DNA from: Planctomycetota bacterium
GTDB lineage: Bacteria; Planctomycetota; Phycisphaerae; UBA1845; UTPLA1
DNA: 64,000 nucleotides
Reading direction: 5' to 3'
NCBI GenBank assembly: GCA_016235815.1
Contig: JACRIM010000042.1
Location: forward strand, 1 to 64,000
Positions within the stretch are counted from its first letter, which is position 1; the number at the start of each line of letters is the position of its first letter. The notes under the pieces are model-generated. The model did not search any database. It saw only the letters and a program-made list of their open reading frames with translations, and was not told where the DNA came from. The translations under genes and the position numbers were made by a program. Positions 35,176-43,661 of this stretch are shown here, piece after piece.

Positions 35176-36042
35176 TTACGCTCTCAGTACAAGGGCAAGA
35201 CTCGTCATGTTCGAGCCTGAGCGAGTCGCCCATGGCAACTCGCCCAATGGGATGACAGAGACGCCGGATCCACCGGGCATTGATTGTAGGTAGCGAATGG
35301 CTCGATACGGCCCAGGAATCGGTGCGCCGTCCTCCCACAACGCACGGCCTCCTGGATAATAGTCGTGTAGCAAAATGACTCCACCAGGCGAGAGAACCTT
35401 CATCGCCGCGACAACCTCCACCCATGTCGCTTTCGCCGAATGGCTGCTATCGATAAACACAAAATCAAACGTTCGGTTGCACGTCGGGTAATAATCCAGC
35501 GAATTCATGGTGACAAAGGTCACGAAGCCATCGCAGCGCGCCATTTTGGTCATCTCGGCCGGGGAATAGGTTGAGCCATATTTAATCCATGGCCGAGTTA
35601 CCCTGTCGTTCACGTCTGCAATGTCCACACTGACCATTTCGGGCGAGCCGAAAACAGTACCGGTCGCGGCGTTTTGGCGAAGGCCCAACGCAAAATGCAG
35701 CGTCGAACCGCCGATGTGCGTGCCAAGCTCCAACACGGTTCGGACGCCCAACCCACGAACGAGGTAATAGATTGCCCGTCGATCGCCCGGATTCACGGCA
35801 TCGGCCTTGTCGGTGATGCGCAGGGCCTCGATCTCCGGACGAAGCGTCTCCCACTCGGCTGCGATCTGAGTGTCTCCCATGATCGAGGCAACGCTCACGT
35901 CTGACGCCTTTCGCAATCGAGAGGCCGCCGACGAATCCCATGATCGTGGATCCACTTTGCTCAGGCCGATGCGGTCAATTAGCGCCAGCACAATGCTCTT
36001 GAGCGGTCCCGGCATGGCCGCGAAGATAGCTTGACGATTCAT
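35176..36042 (-). CDS. SAM-dependent class I methyltransferase
   Basis: 288 residues from ATG 36042, with ttggaggt just upstream. The Rossmann core is of the Methyltransf_24/cephalosporin-hydroxylase-like type: motif I VLELGTHIGGSTLHFALGL, then MVSVDIADVND, FDFVFIDSSHS and GGVILLHDYYP. Members methylate sugars, antibiotics or other small molecules; the acceptor cannot be predicted. It has no signal peptide. It stands alone between repeat-containing spacers. Confidence 0.85.
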   Translation of the reverse strand: MNRQAIFAAMPGPLKSIVLALIDRIGLSKVDPRSWDSSAASRLRKASDVSVASIMGDTQIAAEWETLRPEIEALRITDKADAVNPGDRRAIYYLVRGLGVRTVLELGTHIGGSTLHFALGLRQNAATGTVFGSPEMVSVDIADVNDRVTRPWIKYGSTYSPAEMTKMARCDGFVTFVTMNSLDYYPTCNRTFDFVFIDSSHSAKATWVEVVAAMKVLSPGGVILLHDYYPGGRALWEDGAPIPGPYRAIRYLQSMPGGSGVSVIPLGELPWATRSGSNMTSLALVLRA

Positions 36043-36443
36043 TCGCACCTCCAACTAAGGCGCGGAGGAGGCGCGTCTTGGTACGAGAAGGGATTCTCGG
36101 GCCAGTAAGTATGGATTCTCGTACCCGCGATCGACGGGGCAATTCGGACACGGGGGGGGGGGAAATGCGAAGAAAGCCACGGCGAGGCTCCTTTCACAGA
36201 GGTCCACCGACTTAGCGTCGGTGACACACCTGCCACACCGGTGATTAACCGGTGCCACAACGATACAAACACATTGGCCCGAAGCACACCCCCGGTCCGC
36301 CCGAGCACTTCAATAGGAAGAATAACCGGTGCCGCAAGAAAGGCAAATGATTTTCGTCACACGGAACAACTTGTCGTCCGCATGTTCCGGCCGGGCTGGA
36401 GCTTATAGCGAAAAAAAAATCTGAACTCGTATGCGAATGACGG
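36043..36443. other. Intergenic region with palindromes and an 11-G tract
   Basis: No gene. An uninterrupted run of eleven G lies at 36152-36162. Two related palindromes follow (36205-36254), and a half copy, aaccggtgcc, lies near 36325. An A-run (nine A) occurs at 36411-36419. Confidence 0.55.
36205..36254. repeat. REP-like palindromes, copies 2 and 3
   Basis: caccgac-ttagc-gtcggtg (36205-36223) and caccggt-gatta-accggtg (36236-36254): two perfect 7-bp inverted repeats, each with a 5-base loop. They share the core caccg/cggtg with the element at 30783-30803. Confidence 0.6.
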
Positions 36444-37640
36444 CTAGCCCACTTCGCGCGTCTCGAACATGGCGGCGGCAAGGGCTATGAACGCCGCAGT
36501 GTAGAGGGCCATGTAAATCGCACCCGACCCGATGAAGGCCCATGGAATCACCCGCTCATCGGCAAGCGCATCCAGCACCCAGAAGAACTGGAAATTCGGC
36601 ACCAACGGGTAGATCATCCGTGCAAAGGCGTTTTCGGCGGCATAAGGCTTGATCACCTGATCGGCCGACAAGCCCAGGCCCAGGCCGATGACCGCGACGA
36701 GGAATGTCGCCATGGCGCCGAACCGCGTGGCCGCCGCGAGGGACATGCTGCCGAGCAGCACCAGGGCAAAGAGGATCAGCACGGTTGCCTTGATCAGCTC
36801 CGGGCCTTCGACCTTGCGGCACTCCTGCACGAGAAAATTGACGCTCTTTTTCCATTCCTGCTGCGTCGAAAGCTTGAGCAGATAATCCTGATCCTCATCA
36901 TTGATCGGGCCTTTCCAATTGCTGCGCACCAGATGGCCGTGGTGGCCTTCGATGAAGCTGCTTCCGGGTTCAGGCTGAAACTCGATGATCCCTTTGAAGC
37001 CCGGGCCGCGAATCAGGTCGGCCGGCAGATTGAAGACCGGCTGCTTCGTGATGTAGCCCTCGAACTTCCATTCCTTACTGATGAACAAAAGGATTCCCGC
37101 CCCGAGGGTGAGCAGCGGGAGGATGATCATCACCACGCTCGGCAGGAAGCGTCGTTCGTAGAGAATGTTCAGCACGATTGCCGCACCAATGGCGAGAAAG
37201 CCGAACCCCACGCCGAAGGTCAGCACCGTCGTATCCATGGTGTCGGCCGCCGCCTGCATCACGCCGTGGCGCATCATCATCATGAATGCGATGGAGGCCA
37301 CATAATGCGCCGCGACGACGGCCAGCGTCACGCCGCCGAATTTGCCAAGGATGAAAACGAACCTGCTGACCGGCTTGGCCGAAACGGTGAGAACGGTCTT
37401 ATCCTCGATTTCGGCATCCAGCACGCTGCTGGCCGCGAAAACGGCGAGGAGCAATCCCTGCATCAAGAGGGTGGATAGCCCCATGTCTCGCAGCATCTTG
37501 TTGTCGTCATCGAGGGTCCAGCCGGTCAGGGCCGGCAACAGGACAAAGCCGAAAAGCGTGACTAGAACTATCAGCCCGTAGACGGGCTGCCGCATGGTTT
37601 GTAGGCAGGTGTTCTTGGCGATGGCGACAAACTGGTCCAT
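36444..37640 (-). CDS. ABC-2-type transporter permease
   Basis: 398 residues with about six hydrophobic helices: two near the N-terminus, a cluster at about 110-200, and several in the last 130 residues. Between them is an extracytoplasmic domain (about 205-270). The segment LDAEIEDKTVLTVSAKPVSRF, then GKFGGV, lines up with LSVEIASKQIFGIASKPVPRW, GKWMGV in the permease at 43662-45404, so the two are related. It lacks an adjacent ATPase on its own strand. It is divergent from the SPFH gene at 37839 across 198 bp and could share the ATPase of that cluster. Confidence 0.82.
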   Translation of the reverse strand: MDQFVAIAKNTCLQTMRQPVYGLIVLVTLFGFVLLPALTGWTLDDDNKMLRDMGLSTLLMQGLLLAVFAASSVLDAEIEDKTVLTVSAKPVSRFVFILGKFGGVTLAVVAAHYVASIAFMMMMRHGVMQAAADTMDTTVLTFGVGFGFLAIGAAIVLNILYERRFLPSVVMIILPLLTLGAGILLFISKEWKFEGYITKQPVFNLPADLIRGPGFKGIIEFQPEPGSSFIEGHHGHLVRSNWKGPINDEDQDYLLKLSTQQEWKKSVNFLVQECRKVEGPELIKATVLILFALVLLGSMSLAAATRFGAMATFLVAVIGLGLGLSADQVIKPYAAENAFARMIYPLVPNFQFFWVLDALADERVIPWAFIGSGAIYMALYTAAFIALAAAMFETREVG

Positions 37641-37838
37641 GGGTCAATCTGGGGTACTTTCAATAAATGGTCCCGCCGAGGCGGTCAAGGCTGGGATCAT
37701 AAAGGGAAATGATGAAAGCGGCTCTCTGCCGACGACCGCCAGAGCGCTTGGCACCCGCGCCTAATCCCTTACAATCCGAGACCTTGGGCGCGTCCGACGT
37801 GTTGGACCTACCGAACGAGTCGTTCCGAACGAGCATTC

Positions 37839-39986
37839 ATGAATCGACCCGACAAACGAGGTGAAGTTGTCTCCCTGATGGGGGCACTGGCCTGCCTGGC
37901 CGGAGCCATTGTCCTCGGCCTACTGGCGTTGACCGCCGAGTCGGCCTCGGTTTGGGGGGCCGCCTTCCTCATGGCCGGCGGCGTCGGCATCTGGCTGGTG
38001 ACGCTGATACAGGTCCACCAGCTCCGCCTAGTCGCGGAGGAACGGCTGGAGGTCGCCGAACTCGAACGCGGCCGGCGCGAACTCCTCGGAGGCGCAAAGA
38101 CCATCTTTGACGAGGAAGAACTCGACCAGATGGAGAAGCTGTCGATGGGCCGGCGGCTTCGCTCCATCGAGAAATTCCTCGTTCCTTCGATTGCATTGTT
38201 GACCACCGCGTACTTTCTCGTGGCCGGCTCCGGCATGATCCCGTGGCATGAGTTGAACATGCCGTCGGCGCTAAAGTTCCTCCGGCAATTTACGTTTATC
38301 GATTCCATCTCCAAGCTCACGATTCTTAATCCGACGCCGGTGCTCTTTTTCGCCGGTGGCATTGCCTTTGTATGTTTCATGATGTCGCGCTATGCCCTCG
38401 GAATGGCGCACTTGCGCGAGTGGTCGTTGCTGCGGGCCGGCGGCAATCTCATGTTCGGCGTCAGCGCGGCGTGTTTGGCCGTCGCTATTTCGATGCTCTG
38501 CGTGATCAGCGGTTTGCCCCGGTTGGAATCGTGGCTGGCCACGACACTCGGCATCCTCATGATCGTCCTTGCTATCGAGACGATCACTAACTTCGTTCTT
38601 GATTTCTATCGCCCGCGCACGCCGGGCCAGTTGCAGCGGCCGTTTTACGACAGTCGGTTGCTCGGCATGTTTAGCGAACCGGAGGGCATCCTCCGCAGCG
38701 TCGCGAAAAGTCTCGACTATCAATTCGGCTTCAAGGTCAGCGAGACGTGGTTCTACCGATTGCTGGGGCGAATCATTCTGCCGCTCTTGCTCGTGCAGAT
38801 CGTTCTTATTTTCGCGCTGACTTGTATCACGGTCGTGCCGCCGGGGCACAAGGCGGTCATTGAGCATTTCGGCGCAAATCCGCGCGTGTTCGACGCCGGC
38901 GTTCACCTCACATGGTGTTGGCCCATCGACCAAGCGACGATCATTCCAGTCGAATACGTTCAGCGAATGGAGATCGGCTTTGAACGGCAGGCCCGCGAGA
39001 TGCAGTTTGAAGGCGCCATCCTCTGGACCAAGAAGCATTACAAAAAGGAATATCTCCTTCTCGTGCCCGACACCGGGCAGAGTATGCGATCGACCGGCGC
39101 GGTCGTGGCCGATCGAACCAGCACCGCCGGCGGCAACGCCCCGCCGATCAACCTGTTGAGCATGAACATGCCGGTGCAATGGCGCGTGGGGAGTTCCGAC
39201 GACGACGTCATTCGCTTCCACACGCAGGCTGCCGACGTCCCCGAGTTGCTTGAAGCGCTCGCATACCGCGAACTAACCCTCTATGCCGCGAAAAGCGATC
39301 TGCTTCATCTTCTGGGTCGTGGCGGGATTGAATCCGCGTCCCACCTCGCGGCGAATCTGCAGGCCTCCTGCGATCGCGCCGGCTACGACGGAAAGGGCCT
39401 CGGCATCACGATTGTTCACGTCGGCATCGGCGGCGTTCACCCCCCTGCGGATGACGACGTCGCCAAGTCGTATGAGGATGTGGTCAGCGCGATGGAGACG
39501 AGATCCGCCACGATCAAAATGGCGGAGGGCGACGCGGCACAGTCACGCCTGCGCGCCGCCGGTGATGATTGGGAAACGCTCTACAACGCGATCGTCGCCG
39601 AAGATGCGGCCCGCACGGCGAACGCTGCCGACACCTCCGCGAAAACAACCGAAGTTGAGCGCCTTCTGCGAACCGTCGTGGGCGGCGAGGCTCGGGCAAG
39701 AGCCGTCACCGCCGAAAAGAACACGATGCGTCGTGTGTTCGACGTGAAGTCGTCCGCCGAGCAATACACACTCATGATGGATGCCTATCTTCAGGCGCCG
39801 GAAATCTATGAGATGCGAATGTATCTGAAGATTCTCTCGGAGCAGCTCGGCAAGATTCGCAAGTTTGTCATCGTGCTGGAGGACTCCAGCAAGGTGCTTT
39901 ACGACATGGACCTGCGCCCGCCGCAGATGCTGGACGTCCTTGGCGCTGAGGCGCAGGCGACGGACGTCCAAATGAGAAACCCGTAA
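37839..39986 (+). CDS. HflK-like SPFH protein with seven-helix membrane N-terminus
   Basis: 715 residues, about twice the length of HflK. Six hydrophobic helices lie at about 11-32, 38-58, 113-134, 167-187, 202-225 and 234-257, with a charged cytoplasmic stretch at 62-110. A seventh helix (about 309-330) leads into the SPFH/band-7 domain (VPPGHKAVIEHFGANPRVFDAGVHLTW). The last 200 residues are helical and rich in Ala/Glu, as in HflK/flotillin stalks. HflK normally restrains the FtsH protease; here no ftsH is near. It is the first gene of a six-gene cluster to 47237. Confidence 0.85.
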   Translation: MNRPDKRGEVVSLMGALACLAGAIVLGLLALTAESASVWGAAFLMAGGVGIWLVTLIQVHQLRLVAEERLEVAELERGRRELLGGAKTIFDEEELDQMEKLSMGRRLRSIEKFLVPSIALLTTAYFLVAGSGMIPWHELNMPSALKFLRQFTFIDSISKLTILNPTPVLFFAGGIAFVCFMMSRYALGMAHLREWSLLRAGGNLMFGVSAACLAVAISMLCVISGLPRLESWLATTLGILMIVLAIETITNFVLDFYRPRTPGQLQRPFYDSRLLGMFSEPEGILRSVAKSLDYQFGFKVSETWFYRLLGRIILPLLLVQIVLIFALTCITVVPPGHKAVIEHFGANPRVFDAGVHLTWCWPIDQATIIPVEYVQRMEIGFERQAREMQFEGAILWTKKHYKKEYLLLVPDTGQSMRSTGAVVADRTSTAGGNAPPINLLSMNMPVQWRVGSSDDDVIRFHTQAADVPELLEALAYRELTLYAAKSDLLHLLGRGGIESASHLAANLQASCDRAGYDGKGLGITIVHVGIGGVHPPADDDVAKSYEDVVSAMETRSATIKMAEGDAAQSRLRAAGDDWETLYNAIVAEDAARTANAADTSAKTTEVERLLRTVVGGEARARAVTAEKNTMRRVFDVKSSAEQYTLMMDAYLQAPEIYEMRMYLKILSEQLGKIRKFVIVLEDSSKVLYDMDLRPPQMLDVLGAEAQATDVQMRNP

Positions 39987-40067
39987 CGCGCGAGCCATAC
40001 CGCGCTGCAAGGATCGATGCCATGGTGTGTTGGATGCAACGGAGCTCGTCGTCGGAGGTCATGCCAC

Positions 40068-41057
40068 ATGAATAAGAATGCCCCCGCTCTTCTCGTGGCC
40101 GGTCTCGTGATCGTCGTCATCCTCATGATGATGTGCGCGTTTCAGGTCCGCTTTACCGAGACAGCCGTCGTCACGCGATTCGACCAGATCAAAGAGGTGA
40201 TCGAACCAAACAAGGCCGGCCTGCACTTCAAGCTGCCGTGGCCGATCGATCAGGTGCATCGCTACGACAACCGACTGCGGGCCTTTGAGACAGAATTCCG
40301 CCAGTTGGGCACGGAGGATCAAAAAACGGTCGTCATGACGGCCTATGCAACCTGGCGCATTGCGGATGCGAAGCAATTCTTAAAAGCCGTCCGCAAGGAG
40401 GAAACCGCACAGGACAAACTCCGCGATCTTCTCGAAAACCGCGTTTCCATCGTCCTGCGAACGCACCCACTGGAACACCTCGTCAATGTGGATGAGCAAA
40501 AGATCAAGTACACCCAGATCGAGCAGGAGTTCATGCAGGGCATTCAGGAAGCGGCCCGCAGCAATTACGGAATTGAGTTGGTCAGCGTCGGCATCAAGCG
40601 GCTCGGCATCCCTGAATCCGTCACCAAAGAAGTCTTCGAGCGGATGAAGCAGGATCGCACCAAAACGATCAAAGAGCTTGCCGCCGCGGGTGAGGCCGAA
40701 GCAAAGCAGATCCGCAGCACGGCCGAGGAAAAGGCCGGCAAGATTCTGGCCCGCACAGAGGCCTATGCAAAGATGCTTGAAGGCCAGGGCGATGCCGAGG
40801 CAGCAAAGTACTATTCCGAATTTTCAAAGAACCCCGCACTGGCGAATTTGCTCAAGATGCGTGAGTCGTTGCTGAAGATTCTCAACAGCGGCCAAACCAC
40901 GATGGTTCTCGATTCCAAGCAGATTGCACCGTTCACGCTGCTCCACCAGGCGCTAAAGTCGTCCGCCACGCCTCCCGCCGCCACGCCGAACAACAACGGC
41001 GGACTTAACGACAAAATCGGCGCAGCCAACGACACACCGAGGAAGCAGCCTGAATGA
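40068..41057 (+). CDS. HflC-like SPFH protein
   Basis: 329 residues from ATG 40068 (ggaggt nine bases upstream). One N-terminal helix (ALLVAGLVIVVILMMMCAF), then an SPFH domain (TETAVVTRFDQIKEVIEPNKAGLHFKLPWPID). A long helical stretch follows with the HflC hallmarks SVGIKRLGIPESVTKEVFERM and AEAKQIRSTAEEKAGKILARTEAYAK. It most resembles HflC. HflC normally forms a multimeric cage with HflK at the inner membrane. Its stop overlaps the start of the next SPFH gene (ATGA). Confidence 0.9.
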   Translation: MNKNAPALLVAGLVIVVILMMMCAFQVRFTETAVVTRFDQIKEVIEPNKAGLHFKLPWPIDQVHRYDNRLRAFETEFRQLGTEDQKTVVMTAYATWRIADAKQFLKAVRKEETAQDKLRDLLENRVSIVLRTHPLEHLVNVDEQKIKYTQIEQEFMQGIQEAARSNYGIELVSVGIKRLGIPESVTKEVFERMKQDRTKTIKELAAAGEAEAKQIRSTAEEKAGKILARTEAYAKMLEGQGDAEAAKYYSEFSKNPALANLLKMRESLLKILNSGQTTMVLDSKQIAPFTLLHQALKSSATPPAATPNNNGGLNDKIGAANDTPRKQPE

Positions 41058-42442
41058 CCCAGCTTCCCATCCATCCGCAGTCCGACCAGCCCAACGTCGA
41101 CGAGTTCGACCCGGCCAATCAATCGCTGGCTGACGCCCTGCGCCGAAGCTTCCGCGTATTGAAGCTGCTCATGATTGTGCTGGTCGCGCTTTATTTTCTG
41201 AGTGGGTGGTTCAGCGTACAACCCAACGAAGTCGCGATCGTGACGCGATGCGGCCGTGTGCTTGGTACCGGTGCAAACGACCTCAACGCCAGCGCCGTTC
41301 TCGGCCCCGGCTGGCACTGGTCGTGGCCGTATCCAATCGACCAATGGGTCAAGGTCTCGACCAGCGAGCGCGAAATTCCCGTGCAATTCATGTTTGAATT
41401 GAGCGACGATGAAAAGGCGTCCGGCTCCCTTGCGCCCAAATACGGCACACTCGCCCCTGTCCGTGACGACTATCTCATTACCGGCGACGTGAACATTCTG
41501 CACGCAGCCCTTGTCGTGAAATATCGCATCACCGATCCGGTCGCTTACCTGGCGAATGTCTATCCCATGTTTAGCGCCGCGGCCTCGGGTCGCGCGAAAC
41601 AATATCACAGTTACCCTGAATACACCGTCCTCACCAGCATCGTGCGCGATGCAGTCATCGACACCGCCGCGCGACGCAATGATCTGGAGATCCGCGGCGC
41701 GAAGCAGAGTGAGTTCCTCGCTGCCGTCGCCGATTGCGTCAATGCGAAACTCAAGAGGCTTGCTTCGTCCGGCGCGCCGCTTGGCATCACCATCGACCCG
41801 GCCACCGGCATCCTCGCCCCCAAAACGAACAACGTCGAAGGCATCATGCCGCCGCGCCAGGTACAGGACGCATTCGAAGGCGTGGACAAAGCCCTCTCCA
41901 CCCGCGTCATCACCGTCACAAAGGCCAGCTCGGACGCACATGGGCTTTACCTGCAAACGGCCGGCCCGGATTTTGAGAAGCTCGGCGAAGCCGTGCAGTC
42001 TGAGTTTGACATGTTGCTCAAAGCATCGTCGTCGGCATCCGGACCGAAGCCGACCGCGGAAGACATCGAAAAGCAGCGGAAAGTGGTCGAGGAACTTCTG
42101 CTCCAGGCGACGGGAGACGTGCGCAACATTATCAAGACCGCTCAAATCAAGCGGGATCAGACCGTCAAAGAGGCCGCAGGCGACTACGATCAATACAAGG
42201 CCGTCCTCCCCGAATATAAGAAAAACCCCGAGGTCTTCTTCTCGCAGATACTTTCAGAAACATTCTCCGCCGCGCTCGGTAACAGAGAGATTGGCAAGAC
42301 CTTTGTCCCCGATACCGGCAGGGCATACTGGCTACAAATCCCCCGCGCCCCCGTCGAGGCGACGGAGCGCAGCAGGATGAACGAACCAACCCCCGGCATC
42401 ATCCAAGACCCCAACGCCCCAACGATGCGTAAAGTGAACTAA
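41054..42442 (+). CDS. HflK-like SPFH protein (second)
   Basis: 462 residues. One membrane helix (about 37-54, LLMIVLVALYFLSGWF) precedes an SPFH domain (VQPNEVAIVTRCGRVLGTG, PGWHWSWPYPIDQWVKVSTSERE, then DVNILHAALVVKYRITDPVAYL). The C-terminal part is helical (KAAGDYDQYKAVLPEYKKNPEV-like, as in HflK) and ends in a short Pro-rich tail. It overlaps the HflC-like gene by 4 bp and lies 10 bp before the ABC ATPase gene, so it is almost certainly translated from the same mRNA. Confidence 0.88.
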   Translation: MTQLPIHPQSDQPNVDEFDPANQSLADALRRSFRVLKLLMIVLVALYFLSGWFSVQPNEVAIVTRCGRVLGTGANDLNASAVLGPGWHWSWPYPIDQWVKVSTSEREIPVQFMFELSDDEKASGSLAPKYGTLAPVRDDYLITGDVNILHAALVVKYRITDPVAYLANVYPMFSAAASGRAKQYHSYPEYTVLTSIVRDAVIDTAARRNDLEIRGAKQSEFLAAVADCVNAKLKRLASSGAPLGITIDPATGILAPKTNNVEGIMPPRQVQDAFEGVDKALSTRVITVTKASSDAHGLYLQTAGPDFEKLGEAVQSEFDMLLKASSSASGPKPTAEDIEKQRKVVEELLLQATGDVRNIIKTAQIKRDQTVKEAAGDYDQYKAVLPEYKKNPEVFFSQILSETFSAALGNREIGKTFVPDTGRAYWLQIPRAPVEATERSRMNEPTPGIIQDPNAPTMRKVN

Positions 42443-42452
42443 GCGGATTCGC

Positions 42453-43640
42453 ATGGCATCCACAGCCGACTACTCCGTCCTTCAGTGCATTGCCCTCACC
42501 AAGGTCTTCAAGGACTTCTGGGGGCGCGCCAAGGTCCTTGCGGTTGATAAGCTTGATCTGGAAGTGCACCCCGGTGAAATTTTCGGCCTGCTTGGTCCCA
42601 ACGGCTCCGGCAAATCCACCACAATCAAAATTCTGCTCGGCCTGCTTTACCCCACTTCGGGCAGTGCACGCGTCTTCGGCCGCTCCCCCTCGGACACCGC
42701 CGTAAAGGCGCGCATCGGCTTCATGCCCGAGGAGTCGTACCTCTATCGTTTTCTCAATGCCCGCGAGACACTCGACTATTACGGCCGACTCTTCAAGCTC
42801 GACCGTCACGAACGCCGCCGCCGCACCGAACAACTGATTGAAATGGTCGGCCTGAAGCGCGCGGCCCATCGGCAAGTGGGCACGTATTCGAAGGGCATGG
42901 CCCGACGTATCGGCCTCGCGCAGGCTCTGATCAACGACCCAGATCTGCTCATCCTGGATGAGCCGACCACCGGCCTCGACCCCGTGGGCACGCGACAGAT
43001 CAAAGACGTCATCGATACGCTTGGCAGCCGCGGCAAGACGGTTGTCCTTTGCAGCCACCTTCTCGGCGATGTCGAAGATGTTTGCGACCGCGTTGCGATC
43101 ATGTACGGAGGCAAGCGACAGGCCATCGGCTCCGTCGAAGAACTGCTCCAACGGCGCGACGTGACGCAGATCACCACACGCGAACTCGACAGCAAGACGA
43201 TCAATGCCGTAAAAGAACTCGTGGCCAAGTCCGGCGGCGAAGTGTTGGCCGTTGAACACCCCACGGATCGACTCGAATCGCTCTTTCTCCGCGTTGTCGG
43301 CGCGGCACAGCGAGAGAAGATCGAAACCAGCGGCGCGGAATCCACCGTCGGCGTATCCAGCTTTCTCGCGGGGAGAACCGGACCGGAATCAGGAATCACG
43401 CTGGTCGAATCCCTGGTGCAGGCCGGCAAGGAACCTGCAAACGCCGCTCCGGCACCCGCCCCGACGACGTCACCGGTCGAGCCGTCAGTTCGCAAAGACG
43501 TTCTCACATCGCTCACCGGCACTTCGGCACCATCGAAACCCGCTGAGCCAGTCGGCCCCGTCGAAGTGAAATTGCCCGAGCCGGATCGAAACGTACTCAA
43601 TCGCCTGCTCAAACCCCGCGACGATGAACCGTCGAGTTGA
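42453..43640 (+). CDS. ABC transporter ATP-binding protein
   Basis: 395 residues. Walker [10 protein letters not shown] (48-56), Q-loop region [10 protein letters not shown], signature [15 protein letters not shown], Walker [14 protein letters not shown] and H-loop VVLCSHLL are all present, so it should hydrolyse ATP. The nucleotide-binding domain ends near residue 230; about 165 further residues include a small alpha/beta domain and a low-complexity Pro/Ala/Ser tail. Its type is that of ABC-2 exporters. It pairs with the permease 21 bp downstream and sits directly behind three SPFH genes. Confidence 0.93.
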   Translation: MASTADYSVLQCIALTKVFKDFWGRAKVLAVDKLDLEVHPGEIFGLLGPNGSGKSTTIKILLGLLYPTSGSARVFGRSPSDTAVKARIGFMPEESYLYRFLNARETLDYYGRLFKLDRHERRRRTEQLIEMVGLKRAAHRQVGTYSKGMARRIGLAQALINDPDLLILDEPTTGLDPVGTRQIKDVIDTLGSRGKTVVLCSHLLGDVEDVCDRVAIMYGGKRQAIGSVEELLQRRDVTQITTRELDSKTINAVKELVAKSGGEVLAVEHPTDRLESLFLRVVGAAQREKIETSGAESTVGVSSFLAGRTGPESGITLVESLVQAGKEPANAAPAPAPTTSPVEPSVRKDVLTSLTGTSAPSKPAEPVGPVEVKLPEPDRNVLNRLLKPRDDEPSS

Positions 43641-43661
43641 TCGTAGGAACACAGGCATCGC

